Below are positions 21,590 through 31,987 of a stretch of 64,000 bases of DNA, piece by piece. Source of the stretch: Verrucomicrobiota bacterium (GTDB lineage: Bacteria; Verrucomicrobiota; Verrucomicrobiia; Limisphaerales; J093). The first letter of the stretch is position 1. The number at the start of each line of letters is the position of its first letter. The position numbers and the translations under genes were made by a program. The DNA is taken from NCBI GenBank assembly GCA_022710935.1, contig JAKLFY010000017.1, positions 1 to 64,000 of the forward strand, written 5' to 3'. The notes under the pieces are model-generated. The model was not told the DNA's origin, made no database searches, and was given only the letters and a program-made list of their open reading frames with translations.

Positions 21590-22582
21590 ATGAACGCGAC
21601 CCTGCTTAAGAGGCTTTTCGGAGCCCTGCAAAAAGGCCAGGGAAGGGACATTTCGGTCGTTTGCGAGAGGATAATCGAGGACCAGCGTCGTCGTGGCCAC
21701 AACAAGCTGGCGACCGAACTCGAACGCCTCGCCCCCAGCGGTGAACACGTTGGTGGTGAGGGCTCTCGGTCCCCTGGACCGGAGAACAGGGCGCTCGCTC
21801 CGTTACCGCTTAGCCGACGAGAGGTCGCGGCTCTCGTTCAGGTGATTCCACATGACCAGTTGCGGCACTACATGATCCTGCCCCCTTCGGTCGAGAGCCG
21901 GTTCATGAGGATCGAGAAGGAGTACGCAGCCAGAACCCGGCTCGCCAATTTCGGGTTGAGAGCGCGAACTCGTGTGCTGCTCCACGGTCCGCCGGGCTGT
22001 GGCAAGAGTCTCGGCGCCGAGCGTCTCGCCTGGGCCACAGGACTGCCGATGCACAAGGTTCGCTTCGATTCCCTGATTTCTTCGTATTTTGGCGAGACCG
22101 CCGGCAACCTCCGGCGGGTGTTTGATGACGCCGAGCGCCGGCCTTGCGCCCTCTTTCTGGACGAATGCGACACGATTGCGCGTTCGCGATTGGAGCGCAA
22201 CGACGTGGGAGAGGCCCCCCGTGTCGTGAACATGCTGCTCCAGCTTCTGGAAGATTTCCGCGCTGAAGGAATCGTCATCGCAGCGACAAACGTGGACGAG
22301 GCGCTCGATCCCGCGATCTTTCGCCGATTTGACGAAGTGCTTGAGGTCCCGAGGCCTGGGCGTGGTGAGATTGCGCGCCTGCTCAAAACAACGGTTTCAG
22401 CGGTGGAGGTGGGGCCGACAGTCTCCTGGAATCACTTGGCGGAGTTGCTGGAGGGGTGTTCCTGCTCGGAGGTTGTGCAAGTCGCTCAAAGCGCTGCGAA
22501 GCGCGCGGTAATGGGCAATCGTGCCGTCGTGGAACAAGGGGATTTCGAAGCCTCAATTCCCGAACTTCATCGCGTCGCCTAA
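21590..22582 (+). CDS. ietA: AAA+ ATPase of an IetAS-like pair
   Basis: 330 residues. It has a helical N-terminus, then a single AAA+ domain: Walker A HGPPGCGKS near residue 133, Walker B ALFLDECDTIA near 187, and the sensor and arginine-finger region AATNVDEALDPAIFRRFDE near 225-245. A subtilisin-like peptidase gene starts 18 bp downstream. This ATPase-then-S8-peptidase order matches IetA/IetS, known as a plasmid stability locus and later as an anti-phage pair. It would gate or activate the peptidase with ATP. It is unusual that the pair sits inside a DISARM-like gene string rather than as a free-standing operon. The start at 21590 is chosen at MNATLLKRLFG; upstream codons run into the methylase stop. 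Confidence 0.72.
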   Translation: MNATLLKRLFGALQKGQGRDISVVCERIIEDQRRRGHNKLATELERLAPSGEHVGGEGSRSPGPENRALAPLPLSRREVAALVQVIPHDQLRHYMILPPSVESRFMRIEKEYAARTRLANFGLRARTRVLLHGPPGCGKSLGAERLAWATGLPMHKVRFDSLISSYFGETAGNLRRVFDDAERRPCALFLDECDTIARSRLERNDVGEAPRVVNMLLQLLEDFRAEGIVIAATNVDEALDPAIFRRFDEVLEVPRPGRGEIARLLKTTVSAVEVGPTVSWNHLAELLEGCSCSEVVQVAQSAAKRAVMGNRAVVEQGDFEASIPELHRVA

Positions 22583-22600
22583 CGAGCGCCTGCTTTCGCC

Positions 22601-25216
22601 ATGCCCGATGCCCCCTTTCCCCACCTCGCACTCGTCGCGCTGCGGCACGGCCCCGCCCGCCTGTTCGGCGGCGGAGAACCCGACCCGCGCATCGCCGTCA
22701 ACAAGGACCAACGCCAGCAGCACGTCACACATCTTTCAGGGGGCCTCACTCGCATTGGGCAACGGTTCAACCGGATTTCTCTGGAGCGCGCGGCGCAGGG
22801 ACTGCCGCCCATCGAAGGGGGTGTGCCGTTTATGCTTGAAGTGGCGGAGGGCGACGAAGGGCTTCTTGATTTTCTCGAAACCCGGCTCGGGCTTGAAGTC
22901 GTTGCGGAGTATCCCGACGGATTCCTAATGGTGTCGGCCGCGGACGTGGCGATGCCTGAATTTCAGGATGTTCTCAAGGCATTTCAGGCGAACAAGCACG
23001 GGGCCACCAGGGCCGCATCCGTGTTCGAAATTCATGATGAACCGGACGCTGAGATTCGGCTGAAGCGGATGCTCGGCGATGATCTCTTTGCGTTCTGGCC
23101 TTTCCCTGACGATAAGGAATTCATTCTGGAAGTGTCTTTTAAGTCGCCAACGACGGACGGGCTCAAGCCAAAGCCAAACAAGCGCAAGAAGGAGAAGCCG
23201 GAGGCATACGAGCACAGGCTCGCTGCGTGGGAGGAAGAGCGCCGTCATGCCATGATCGCGATTGACAATGAGCAGATGCGCCGCGAGACATTGGCTGAGC
23301 AGATGATCCAGCCATACAGAGGGGTCTTGCTCAGCGGCTTTGCGCATTCAGCGACCCCCCATTCGCAGTTCGCTGAGCTCTCCGATAGCTTTTCGGTGCG
23401 CATTCGGATGTTGGGTCGCGGCTTCAAGGATTTGATCCAGAATCACCCCCATGTCTTCGAGCTGTCGTTACCGGATGATGTCCTCCTGCCGAGTGTCTTG
23501 GGAGTCGTCGGCGAGCCTGATTACCCCCCAGTCGAGTTAGCTGCCCCAGAAGCCGACGGAAAGGCGGTCTGCGTCGTGGACAGCGGCATTCAGGAGAATC
23601 ACCGGATGCTGCAGGCTGCCATGGATGTTTCAACCTCCCGGTGTTTCATCCCGAACGTACCGGCCAACGACGTGGCAGATTACGTTGTTGATGGCGGCCA
23701 TGGCACCAGGGTGGCTGGCGCTGCGCTCTACGGTGCCTCACTTCCAGGCGCCGGCCGAGTTGAGGCGCCGTTCTGGCTTCAGAATGCCCGGTTACTTCTG
23801 GGGCCTCGGGGGGAGTTACCTAGAGCGATTCATCCGCCCGTTGCACTGCGCGAGATCATCGAACACTTTCGCGACGGCCCCCGGCACACCCGCATCTTCA
23901 ACCATTCCATTTCCTCTGATCGGCCCGCGCGCTCATTGCGAATGTCCAGTTGGGCCGCCGAAATGGACTTCTTAAGCCATTCACGTGATGTGCTGTTCAT
24001 ACAGGCCATCGGCAATCTTAGCCGAGGCCACGGCTCGCAAAGCAATCCGACCATCGAGGACCACCTGTCGGCAGGGCGGAGTTGGCCGGACTATTTGTTC
24101 GAAAGGTCCGCCCGGCTCGCGAATCCCGCCCAGAGCCTCCAAGCGTTGACTGTAGGCTCGATTGCGATGGAAACATACCGCGATGGAAACAGGCGGTCCG
24201 TGGCCCGAGCGACCCACCCCTCAGCCTTTACGCGGTGCGGGTGTGGCCTCTGGGACTCAATGAAGCCGGACGTGGTAGAGTTCGGTGGCGACTATGCGTG
24301 GGATGGCGCCAATCCAGTCAGCTTGGCTTTGCCGCCGGGAGTCTGCCCATCGCTGGTGCGATCAACTCTCGACGGCGGACCGGCGGTTGCTCGTGATGTT
24401 GTCGGCACTTCGTTTGCGGCGGGTCGGGTGACGCATGTGGCTGGCCTACTTGAGAAGCTCTTGCCCGATGAAAGCACACTGGTGTACCGGGCGCTCATCG
24501 CCCAGTCGGCCCGCTGGCCTGACTGGGCTGAGCGCGCCGTAGTGGACGAAAAAGCGAAACACATTCGACTGCTCGGGTATGGCGTCCCTGATGCGGACCG
24601 CGCGACGTCCAACTCGGAATACAGGGTCACGTGCATCACGCAGGGCAACCAGAGCATAAAGGCGGGCGACGCGGCGATATTCGCCTTTTACGTTCCTGAG
24701 GAACTCCGAAGGATGGGGCAAGAGGCGGTCATCCGCCTTGATGTTACGCTTTCGTACTCTGCAGAGCCTCGTCGAACGCGCAGCAGCGGGCGCCGCTACC
24801 TCGCCGTTTGGCTCGATTGGGTTTGCAGCCGGCCGGGGGAAGCGCTGGAAGCGTTCAAGGGAAGGGTCTTCGCCGACGTTGTTCGGAGGAAAGATAGCGA
24901 AGGCGAGGAGCCTGATTGGACCCTGAGCCGGAGAGGGGATTGGGGAGAAATACCCGGCGCGAAGCGAGACGGCGGCACGCTCCAGAAGGATTGGACCTAC
25001 CTGAAAAGCTATGAACTACCGGAGGTGATTGCTGTGGCAGTTCGAGGCCACGAGGGCTGGGCACGACACAATCCAGAGGCGACCGCGCGATTCGCTCTTG
25101 CGGTCTCAATTGAGGCGGTGAATCGCGACTTGCGCGTCTACGAGCACGTCCAGGCTGAGATTCGGGCGCGGGCACCGCAGGTTCGGGTTCCTGCTGCCCC
25201 TCCGGCGGTGTCCTGA
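22601..25216 (+). CDS. ietS: Subtilisin-like S8 serine peptidase of an IetAS-like pair
   Basis: 871 residues with a complete catalytic triad in subtilisin order: Asp of VCVVDSGI near residue 327, His of GGHGTRVAG near 366, Ser of GTSFAAG near 603. A 300-residue N-terminal domain with a charged Lys/Glu-rich segment precedes the peptidase, and about 220 residues follow it. No signal peptide is seen, so it should act in the cytoplasm. It fits the large peptidase partner IetS. It begins 18 bp after the ATPase stop and ends 18 bp before the DUF1998 helicase, so it is a co-transcribed middle gene. The substrate is unknown; infection-triggered proteolysis is inferred. Confidence 0.75.
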   Translation: MPDAPFPHLALVALRHGPARLFGGGEPDPRIAVNKDQRQQHVTHLSGGLTRIGQRFNRISLERAAQGLPPIEGGVPFMLEVAEGDEGLLDFLETRLGLEVVAEYPDGFLMVSAADVAMPEFQDVLKAFQANKHGATRAASVFEIHDEPDAEIRLKRMLGDDLFAFWPFPDDKEFILEVSFKSPTTDGLKPKPNKRKKEKPEAYEHRLAAWEEERRHAMIAIDNEQMRRETLAEQMIQPYRGVLLSGFAHSATPHSQFAELSDSFSVRIRMLGRGFKDLIQNHPHVFELSLPDDVLLPSVLGVVGEPDYPPVELAAPEADGKAVCVVDSGIQENHRMLQAAMDVSTSRCFIPNVPANDVADYVVDGGHGTRVAGAALYGASLPGAGRVEAPFWLQNARLLLGPRGELPRAIHPPVALREIIEHFRDGPRHTRIFNHSISSDRPARSLRMSSWAAEMDFLSHSRDVLFIQAIGNLSRGHGSQSNPTIEDHLSAGRSWPDYLFERSARLANPAQSLQALTVGSIAMETYRDGNRRSVARATHPSAFTRCGCGLWDSMKPDVVEFGGDYAWDGANPVSLALPPGVCPSLVRSTLDGGPAVARDVVGTSFAAGRVTHVAGLLEKLLPDESTLVYRALIAQSARWPDWAERAVVDEKAKHIRLLGYGVPDADRATSNSEYRVTCITQGNQSIKAGDAAIFAFYVPEELRRMGQEAVIRLDVTLSYSAEPRRTRSSGRRYLAVWLDWVCSRPGEALEAFKGRVFADVVRRKDSEGEEPDWTLSRRGDWGEIPGAKRDGGTLQKDWTYLKSYELPEVIAVAVRGHEGWARHNPEATARFALAVSIEAVNRDLRVYEHVQAEIRARAPQVRVPAAPPAVS

Positions 25217-25234
25217 GCACGCAGGCCTTACGTC

Positions 25235-28200
25235 ATGAGCATCTTCAACCTCCACGCCACCGTCCTCGGCGACTACTGCGATTTCGTCCGCTCGTTCTTC
25301 ACTGTGGCCGACGGCCGTGCCCGCGCGTTCGTGGACCGCGAACTCATGGAACAGGCTCGGCTCTGGCCGGAGGCGTTGCTGCAGGTCAGCCCGTCGTACG
25401 CGCGCGTTGCCTCAGTCGATCAATTGGCCGAGCAAGGCGTGCTGCTTTATGAGACGGCCGAGATCTTCCGCACCGAGACAGGTTCGCCTTTTGAGATCTT
25501 GGAGCTGAATGAGCGCGGTGGTACTCCAGGCGTCATTCGGCAGGGCCAGCCGTTCCACCTCTACCAGCACCAGGTTGAAGCGATGGAACTCGCTCGCCGC
25601 GGCGAAAGCTACGTCGTCACCAGCGGCACCGGTTCGGGCAAGAGCCTCACGTATTTTCTGCCGATCATTGACTCGTTCCTACGCCGTCCCCCCGCACGCG
25701 ACCGCGTCGAGGCGCTTGTTGTGTATCCCATGAACGCCCTGGTGAACTCGCAACTTGAGGCACTCAACAAGCTGAAGAAGGGCTACGAACAGCGCACCGG
25801 CCGGCGTTTCCCTACCAGCTTCGCCAAATACACCGGCGACGTACAGGGCGAGGCCCGGCGCGATCTACAGAACCACCCGCCCCAAATCCTGCTCACCAAT
25901 TACGTGATGGCGGAACTGATGCTCGTCCGCCCCGACGACCAGCCATTCCTCCCCCCACTCGCCACTCGCCACTCACCACTCGCCACTTCTTCCGGGGTTC
26001 GCTTCCTCGTCTTCGACGAGTTGCACACTTATCGCGGTCGCCAGGGCGCGGACGTGGCCATGCTCATCCGGCGCTTGAAGGAACGCTGTGCCGCGCCCGA
26101 ACTGATTTGCGTGGGCACCAGCGCCACGATGGTCGCCAGCCGTGACGCCACGCCCTTGCAGCGACGCGAAACCGTAGCGGATTTCGCCTCGCAAGTCTTT
26201 GGGCGCCCGATTACCGAAGCCCAGGTCATCGAGGAAACGCTCGAACCCTTCACTCAGGGCGGCCCGCCTACACGGGAAGAACTGGTGGCCGCTGTGAGGA
26301 CGTGCACGGAACAGCGGGAGCAAGCTCTACGCACTCCAAACGCTGGCGCGACTTCGAGCAGGCCGCCTGACGCGCGAAGCGTTTGGAGTGCGTCCGGCTT
26401 GCCGACGCTTTCACTTGACGAGTTCCGGCGGCATCCGCTGGCACGGTGGGCGGAATGGGAGTTTGGCGTCGAAACAGAACCGGGAAACCGCCTCCGGCGG
26501 CGAGTTCCGCACACGCTTTCGGAGGCTGCCGCGCGGCTGGCGGAAGCCACTGGGATTGACCGTGGCCTATGCGAAGGGCGGCTGCGCGCCTTGCTCACCC
26601 GCGGCGGCGAGTTGCTCCGCGACGACGGCGGGCGCGCGTTTGCCTTCAAGCTACACCAGTTCATCGGGCAGGGCCGTGCCGTGTTCGCCACCCTTGAACC
26701 GGCCGCCACACGGCAATTTTCCCTTGAAGGCCAGGCGTTTGCCGGGCCGGGCCGACTCTTCGTGCCCATCAAGTTCTGCCGCCACTGCGGTCAGGACTAC
26801 TACCACGTCATTGGTACTGGTGGCGGCTCCCGCTTCCTGTCGCATCCACTTGGCACGCACACCATTCAGAACGGCGACCAGGCCGGCTACCTGATGCTCG
26901 CCCCTTTGTCGAATGACTGGAGCGAGGACCGTATTCCCGACGAATGGCGAGACCAGCGAGGCCGCCTCAAGCCCACTTGGCGTGACCGTGTCCCCCAGGC
27001 CGTCTGGGTCACCCCCAACGGCGACTCCTTCACCATGCCCCGCAACGGCGCAATCAAACTTTGGTGGCAGCCGACCCCGTTTTCCCTCTGCCAGAATTGC
27101 GGCGAGTTCTATACCGCTCGTGAGCTGGAGTTCGCCAAGCTGGCTTCGCTGTCCAGCGAAGCCCGCACCAGCGCAACCACTGTGCTCGCCACGTCGTTGC
27201 TCCGCCGCGCCGCCAGCCAGGAGGGCGCGCGCGACAAATTGCTCACCTTCACCGATAATCGCCAGGACGCTTCGCTCCAGGCCGGCCATTTCAACGATTT
27301 CATTCACGTCTCCCTTCTCCGCTCGGCCCTTCACGCCGCCCTCTTGCGCGACGACGAACTCACCTTTGAACGCGTCGCCGATGCCGTGGTCCGCACCAGC
27401 GGTCTCACCACCCGCGAGGTAGCCAGGAACCCGGAGCTGGATCCGGAGTCCCCGGCTGCCGCGGACGTTCTCCGCGCCTTCACCGAACTGACCGAATACC
27501 GCCTCTACGAAGACCTGCGGCGCGGCTGGCGTGTCGTCCAGCCCAACCTCGAAAACGTCGGGCTGCTCCGCGTCGGCTACCGTGGCCTGGAAGCCCTCTG
27601 CGCCGCCGACGCCCGCTGGCGCTTCCATCCCTCAGTCGCCCTAATCGCGCCAGCCCAGCGCGAGCGCCTCGTCCGCGCACTCCTCGACCAGTTCCGCCGC
27701 AAGCTGGCCATCGCCTGCCGCTGCTTGGAGGAAACCAACCAGCAACAAATCCGCCGCCGCGCCGAACAACACCTCAACGAGTTCTGGGGCCTGGACGAAA
27801 GCGCCCCGGAACTGCGCACGGCCAACCGCTTCGTCCGCGAGGGCCAATCTCAGCGCCTGGCCGACGGCTTCAGCCTCGGCGCTCGCAGCAAGCTCGGCCG
27901 CTTTCTTGCCTCCGAGCTCAACCTCGATCCAACCGCCTACGAGGCCTTTATTGACGGCCTGCTCGCGATGCTTGTCGGCCAGGGCCTTCTCCGCCGCCTG
28001 GACCCACTCGACGACCACCAGTTCTTCCAGTTGGACGCCGCTTGCCTGCTGTGGCGCTTGGGCGATGGCAGCGCGCCGCCGCTTGATCCCCTTTACGCGC
28101 GTCGCGCCGGAGCCGACGGCTACGCCGAGACGCCGCCGCCCGTGAACGCCTTCTTCCAGCAGTTTTACCGCGACTCCGCTGCCGCGCTCGCCGCGCTGGA

Positions 28201-30508
28201 AGCCCGCGAGCACACTGCCCAGGTCGTCAAACCTGGCGAACGCGAGCGCCGCGAACGGCGCTTCCGCTGGGAGAACAGCGACACCACCAAGGAGCGCGAC
28301 GGCCTTCGCCGCCTGCCTTACCTCGTCTGCTCCCCCACCATGGAACTTGGCGTGGACATCGCCGACCTCGACCTAGTCCACCTTCGCAACGTGCCGCCGA
28401 CGCCCGCCAACTACGCTCAGCGCAGCGGACGGGCCGGCCGCCAGGGGCAGCCTGGTCTGATTTTCACCTACTGCGGTGCCATCAATAGTCACGACCAATA
28501 CTTCTTCCAGCGCCGCGCTGACATGGTGGCGGGCAGCGTGCGCCCCCCTCGCCTGGATGTTGCCAACGAGTCACTCGTGCGGGCGCATCTCCATGCCGTG
28601 TGGCTCGCCCAGGTGCGACTGCCACTGGGCGACTCCATCGAGGAAGTCATTGATACCGACGACGAGGCCCAACTCCCGCTGCGGGCGAGTGCCCTTGACG
28701 CCATTCAGCTTTCCGAGCCCGCCCGCAACGAGGTGCGCGCCCGGGTCCGCCGCATCCTCCAATTCGATCTTGCTGCACTCGCCAACGCCGGTTGGTTCAG
28801 TGACGCATGGCTGGAAGCCGTCATCTCCGAAGCCCCCGTCAATTTCAACCGCGCCTTCGATCGGTGGCGTGAGCTTTTTCGTGCCGCGATACGGCAATTG
28901 ACCGAAGCCCAGACCGCCCTCAGGCGGGCGCGTGACCGTGATGCCCAGGCAGACGCCCGCCGCCGCGAGGAAGAGGCGCTCCGCCAGCTCAACCTCTTGC
29001 GCCAAATCTCCAAGAACCGGGAAGAGAGCGACTTTTACCCCTATCGCTACCTTGCCAGTGAGGGATTCCTGCCCGGCTACAATTTCCCGGCCCTGCCCGT
29101 GCGCGCCTGGGTGCCGCGAGACGATGGCGAGTTCATTTCACGACCCCGCTTCCTCGCGCTGCGCGAGTTTGGTCCGAACAATATCCTCTACCACGAGGGC
29201 GCGAAGTGGGAGGTCGCCAGCTTCCAGTCTCCCCCCGGCGGGCTGGAGGAGCGCCGCAGCCAAAAGCGCTTCTGCGGTGCCTGTGGGGCTTTCTGCGACA
29301 CCGGGCTTGATTGCTGTCCGGATTGCACCAGCCGCTTTGACCCAACGAACAGTGAGTTGCTTACCATGCTGGAGCAGCCCAATGTGCGCTGTCGCCGCCG
29401 CGAGAGAATCACTTGCGACGAGGAGGAGCGCCGGCGCCGCGGCTTCGAAATCACGGTGGCCTACCAGTTTGCCACTGAACCCGGCGGCGCACGCCGGATT
29501 CGCGAGGCCGACGTAATGGTCGGCCAGACACCCGTCCTTCGTCTCACCTACGGCCCAGCGTCCACACTGCTTCGGGTCAACCGTGGATGGCGCAGCGCCA
29601 CCACGCCTGGCTTCCTCGTGGACCTCGAAAGCGGCGAGGTTCTAAACGCGCCGCCGCCAGCCACCGGACCAGCCCCTCGCCCCCGCCGTCTGGAGCGCGT
29701 CAATCTCTCGGTTCAAGCCACACAAAACCTCTTGTTAGTGCGCTTGCTCCGCCCGGAGCTTAGGAGCGATCCGGGCTTGGAAGCCACCCTGCAATACTCG
29801 ATCCAGCGGGGCATGGAGCAGTTATTCCAACTGGAAGAATCGGAACTCGGCGCGGAGCGCGTCGGTAAAGGCGAGCAGCGTGCGTTGCTCTTCTTCGAGT
29901 CAGGCGAAGGCGGCGTCGGCGCCCTGCGCAGGCTGGTTGACGAAGCCGACGCTGTGGCCCGTCTGGCTGTCGAAGCACTGGAGCGCTGCCATTTCGATGC
30001 GGCGGGTACCGACCAGCGACCCACCTGCCTCGCTGCGTGCTACGAATGCCTGATGAGCTTTGGCAACCAGCACGAGTCCTTGAGCCTCGACCGCCACCGG
30101 CTGAGGCAGCACTTGCTCGACCTGGCGACCAGCCGTACCTTCCCGCGCATTGCGGGCCGCGACTGGAATGCACATCTCCCCTGGCTTCGCTCGCTGACCG
30201 ATTCCCGCTCCGACATCGAGCGTAGCTTCCTCACGGCGTTGGCGGCAGGATTCCATCGTTTGCCCGACGAGGCCCAAAAGCCCATTCCAGAACCGCGCTG
30301 CATCCCGGATTTCTTCTACGCCCCTAACGTCTGCGTCTTCTGCGACGGCTCCGTCCACGACGAACCCGCCCAGGTCACCCGCGACCGTGAGTTGCGCGCA
30401 GAACTGGTGAGCCGGGGCTACCGCGTCATCGTCATCCGCTACGACCGCAACCTCCAAGACGAAATCGTCGCCCACCCCGACGTCTTTGGGATTCGGATAG
30501 CCAGGTAG
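25235..30508 (+). CDS. DUF1998 helicase with C-terminal PD-(D/E)XK-like domain (DrmA+DrmB-like fusion)
   Basis: 1757 residues. The helicase core has Walker A SGTGSGKS near residue 132, FDELH near 260, GTSATM near 290 and motif [13 protein letters not shown] near 1063. Cysteine pairs for zinc occur at CRHCG (near 514), CQNCG (near 619) and CGACGAFC...CCPDC (near 1347). A DUF1998-type segment, [15 protein letters not shown], lies near 1600. The last 80 residues (IPDFFY...[11 protein letters not shown]...VIRYD) look like a Vsr/PD-(D/E)XK nuclease. DISARM normally splits helicase DrmA, DUF1998 protein DrmB and phospholipase-D nuclease DrmC; this protein seems to combine the first two and to replace the third. 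DruE of Druantia is an alternative relative. Two repeat insertions are read in frame (25957-25984, 26329-26393). Confidence 0.8.
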   Translation: MSIFNLHATVLGDYCDFVRSFFTVADGRARAFVDRELMEQARLWPEALLQVSPSYARVASVDQLAEQGVLLYETAEIFRTETGSPFEILELNERGGTPGVIRQGQPFHLYQHQVEAMELARRGESYVVTSGTGSGKSLTYFLPIIDSFLRRPPARDRVEALVVYPMNALVNSQLEALNKLKKGYEQRTGRRFPTSFAKYTGDVQGEARRDLQNHPPQILLTNYVMAELMLVRPDDQPFLPPLATRHSPLATSSGVRFLVFDELHTYRGRQGADVAMLIRRLKERCAAPELICVGTSATMVASRDATPLQRRETVADFASQVFGRPITEAQVIEETLEPFTQGGPPTREELVAAVRTCTEQREQALRTPNAGATSSRPPDARSVWSASGLPTLSLDEFRRHPLARWAEWEFGVETEPGNRLRRRVPHTLSEAAARLAEATGIDRGLCEGRLRALLTRGGELLRDDGGRAFAFKLHQFIGQGRAVFATLEPAATRQFSLEGQAFAGPGRLFVPIKFCRHCGQDYYHVIGTGGGSRFLSHPLGTHTIQNGDQAGYLMLAPLSNDWSEDRIPDEWRDQRGRLKPTWRDRVPQAVWVTPNGDSFTMPRNGAIKLWWQPTPFSLCQNCGEFYTARELEFAKLASLSSEARTSATTVLATSLLRRAASQEGARDKLLTFTDNRQDASLQAGHFNDFIHVSLLRSALHAALLRDDELTFERVADAVVRTSGLTTREVARNPELDPESPAAADVLRAFTELTEYRLYEDLRRGWRVVQPNLENVGLLRVGYRGLEALCAADARWRFHPSVALIAPAQRERLVRALLDQFRRKLAIACRCLEETNQQQIRRRAEQHLNEFWGLDESAPELRTANRFVREGQSQRLADGFSLGARSKLGRFLASELNLDPTAYEAFIDGLLAMLVGQGLLRRLDPLDDHQFFQLDAACLLWRLGDGSAPPLDPLYARRAGADGYAETPPPVNAFFQQFYRDSAAALAALEAREHTAQVVKPGERERRERRFRWENSDTTKERDGLRRLPYLVCSPTMELGVDIADLDLVHLRNVPPTPANYAQRSGRAGRQGQPGLIFTYCGAINSHDQYFFQRRADMVAGSVRPPRLDVANESLVRAHLHAVWLAQVRLPLGDSIEEVIDTDDEAQLPLRASALDAIQLSEPARNEVRARVRRILQFDLAALANAGWFSDAWLEAVISEAPVNFNRAFDRWRELFRAAIRQLTEAQTALRRARDRDAQADARRREEEALRQLNLLRQISKNREESDFYPYRYLASEGFLPGYNFPALPVRAWVPRDDGEFISRPRFLALREFGPNNILYHEGAKWEVASFQSPPGGLEERRSQKRFCGACGAFCDTGLDCCPDCTSRFDPTNSELLTMLEQPNVRCRRRERITCDEEERRRRGFEITVAYQFATEPGGARRIREADVMVGQTPVLRLTYGPASTLLRVNRGWRSATTPGFLVDLESGEVLNAPPPATGPAPRPRRLERVNLSVQATQNLLLVRLLRPELRSDPGLEATLQYSIQRGMEQLFQLEESELGAERVGKGEQRALLFFESGEGGVGALRRLVDEADAVARLAVEALERCHFDAAGTDQRPTCLAACYECLMSFGNQHESLSLDRHRLRQHLLDLATSRTFPRIAGRDWNAHLPWLRSLTDSRSDIERSFLTALAAGFHRLPDEAQKPIPEPRCIPDFFYAPNVCVFCDGSVHDEPAQVTRDRELRAELVSRGYRVIVIRYDRNLQDEIVAHPDVFGIRIAR
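25957..25984. repeat. Tandem 7-bp repeats inside the helicase gene
   Basis: Four units of ACTCGCC (third unit ACTCACC) run from 25957 to 25984 and are translated as the Leu/Ala/Thr/His-rich linker [16 protein letters not shown] directly before the FDELH strand. Slippage could change the reading frame because the unit is 7 bp. Confidence 0.75.
26329..26393. repeat. 65-bp perfect-armed palindrome inside the helicase gene
   Basis: ACGCACTCCAAACGCT (26329-26344) and its exact reverse complement (26378-26393) are separated by 33 bp. The element is read in frame ([11 protein letters not shown]...SVWSASG). The perfect arms suggest a recent or selected insertion of a MITE-like unit into a loop of the helicase. 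Confidence 0.8.
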
Positions 30509-30511
30509 TCC

Positions 30512-30757
30512 ATGCAACCACACGCCTTTGCAGCAGTTTTGACAGAAAGAGATCCTGCTGAGAGCACTGAAGGCGGTCTTGAGGCGGCCGTTGCGCCGCT
30601 CGTTCAGCGAATCGCCGCCAGTGGAGACGAATCCCGCACGCTGGCCGCGTTGCACGACGCGCTGCTGCCGAAACCGCTGTCAGGCGAGGCGCGGGTGCGT
30701 GTCGCAACCCAGATGACCGACTACGAAGAGAAACCCAATATGAGGAAGAGCTTATGA
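30512..30757 (+). pseudogene. Remnant of a type I restriction specificity subunit (hsdS 3' end)
   Basis: An 81-codon frame starting 3 bp after the helicase stop. Residues 39-64, SGDESRTLAALHDALLPK followed by PLSGEARV, match the highly recognisable C-terminal tail of HsdS proteins (typically ESRTLAALRDALLPKLLSGELRV), encoded at 30626-30700. The rest of HsdS, including both target-recognition domains, is absent. It is probably a scar of a lost type I restriction locus, possibly still translated. A second, more decayed tail lies at 31898-31981. Confidence 0.75.
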
Positions 30758-30975
30758 ATGCGGAGCAATCACCACAAATACCCAAACCGGAGAGCGATCT
30801 CTCACCAAACCAAATTGAACAGGTATTTTCTCTGCTCACGTTGCAGACCGAGGAGGATCGGCTGAAATTCAAGGTGATGGCGGAGGTTCTCCGACCAGAG
30901 GACGGCCCTTCGCACACCTGGTCGTCTGCCACCACAACTTCTCACGAAGAAACACAGGGAGGAGCGAATGCCTAA
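30754..30975 (+). CDS. Small acidic protein upstream of the SDH-type peptidase
   Basis: 73 residues. A GAGGAAGAG ribosome site precedes the ATG. The middle segment DLSPNQIEQVFSLLTLQTEEDRLKFKVMAEVL looks like two helices; the tail is Ser/Thr-rich. It overlaps the peptidase start by 8 bp, so the two are coupled. I do not recognise a family. It could be an adaptor or regulatory partner of the peptidase. Confidence 0.6.
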   Translation: MNAEQSPQIPKPESDLSPNQIEQVFSLLTLQTEEDRLKFKVMAEVLRPEDGPSHTWSSATTTSHEETQGGANA

Positions 30976-31876
30976 TTGGAACCAACTCTTTAACGAGGTC
31001 AAGGCGCTCGGTAGCCCCCACGATGTGTTGCGTCGGAAATATTTGGCCGCGCTCCACGAAGAGACGAAGCGCAACATCATCACGTATTATAGCGGGTGGT
31101 TGCAGAAACCCAGTTTCCCTGGAGGGGCGATCAATGATGAGGACAAGAACGGCTTCATGACCACGGTCAACGGCCTCGACAGGTCCTTGGGCCTGGACCT
31201 CATCTTGCACACGCCGGGCGGCGAGACTGCGGCCACAGAATCATTGGTGGACTACTTGCGAAAGATGTTCAAAGGCGACATCCGCGCCGTTGTCCCTCAA
31301 GTGGCGATGTCTGGCGGGACGATGATCGCATGTGCCTCCAGGGTCATTCTGATGGGTAAACAGTCCAGTCTTGGGCCGGTTGACCCCCACTTCGGCGGAA
31401 TCCCAGCACACGGGGTCATCGAGGAATTCAAGAAGGCATACGAAGAGATCAAGCAAGACCCCGCAAAGATACCCGTATGGCAACCCATCATCGCTAAGTA
31501 CTCACCGGCCTTCATTGGAGAGTGCCAGAAGGCTATCACGTGGTCCGAACAACTGGTTCGCGATTGGCTTGCGACCGGTATGCTTGCCGGAGATGAGAAG
31601 AAGGACGAGAAAATCAACCGGATCGTCGGAGAGCTGGGTAATCATGCGCTAACCCTTTCACATGCCCGACACTTGCCGGCTGACACCTGCTCTGCGATGG
31701 GCCTCAAAGTCGAGATGCTAGAAGAGAAGCAGTCGCTGCAAGACGCAGTGCTCAGCGTTCATCACGCATATATGCTGACACTATCGCAAACCCCGGCGTG
31801 CAAGATCATTGAGAACCACACGGGTGCGGCATTCATTCAGAGTGCTCAGGTGCAGATCGTTCAGACGGTCAAATAG
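30968..31876 (+). CDS. SDH-type serine peptidase with ClpP/crotonase fold
   Basis: 302 residues. It shows the hallmarks of the SDH_sah family, a ClpP/SppA-related fold: HTPGG at 81-85, nucleophile Ser115 in AMSGGTMIA, and LGPVDPHFGG at 135-144. No signal peptide or membrane segment is visible, so it is cytoplasmic. Members occur as stand-alone proteases in bacteria and in defence neighbourhoods. A strong GGGAGGA ribosome site precedes the start, and the gene overlaps the 73-residue ORF. It is bracketed by two decayed hsdS tails. It is the second protease in this operon besides the subtilisin. The substrate is unknown. Confidence 0.82.
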   Translation: MPNWNQLFNEVKALGSPHDVLRRKYLAALHEETKRNIITYYSGWLQKPSFPGGAINDEDKNGFMTTVNGLDRSLGLDLILHTPGGETAATESLVDYLRKMFKGDIRAVVPQVAMSGGTMIACASRVILMGKQSSLGPVDPHFGGIPAHGVIEEFKKAYEEIKQDPAKIPVWQPIIAKYSPAFIGECQKAITWSEQLVRDWLATGMLAGDEKKDEKINRIVGELGNHALTLSHARHLPADTCSAMGLKVEMLEEKQSLQDAVLSVHHAYMLTLSQTPACKIIENHTGAAFIQSAQVQIVQTVK

Positions 31877-31897
31877 ATAATGTCTCCGGGCTCCAGA

Positions 31898-31981
31898 GAC
31901 GAAGACGGCACCTTGCCCGCACTGCTTGACGCGCCACCGCCAAAGCTGCTCTGCGGCGAGTTGTGCGTGCCGACCACGTGA
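31898..31981 (+). pseudogene. Second hsdS 3'-end remnant
   Basis: The frame starting at 31898 encodes RDE-less DEDGTLPALLDAPPPKLL then CGELCVPTT and a stop at 31979-31981. It aligns without gaps to the tail at 30626-30700 at both DNA and protein level (ESRTLAALxDALLPKxLSGExxV pattern). No start codon serves it. It lies 22 bp after the peptidase stop and just before the GmrSD-like gene. Confidence 0.65.
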
Positions 31982-31987
31982 ACAATC

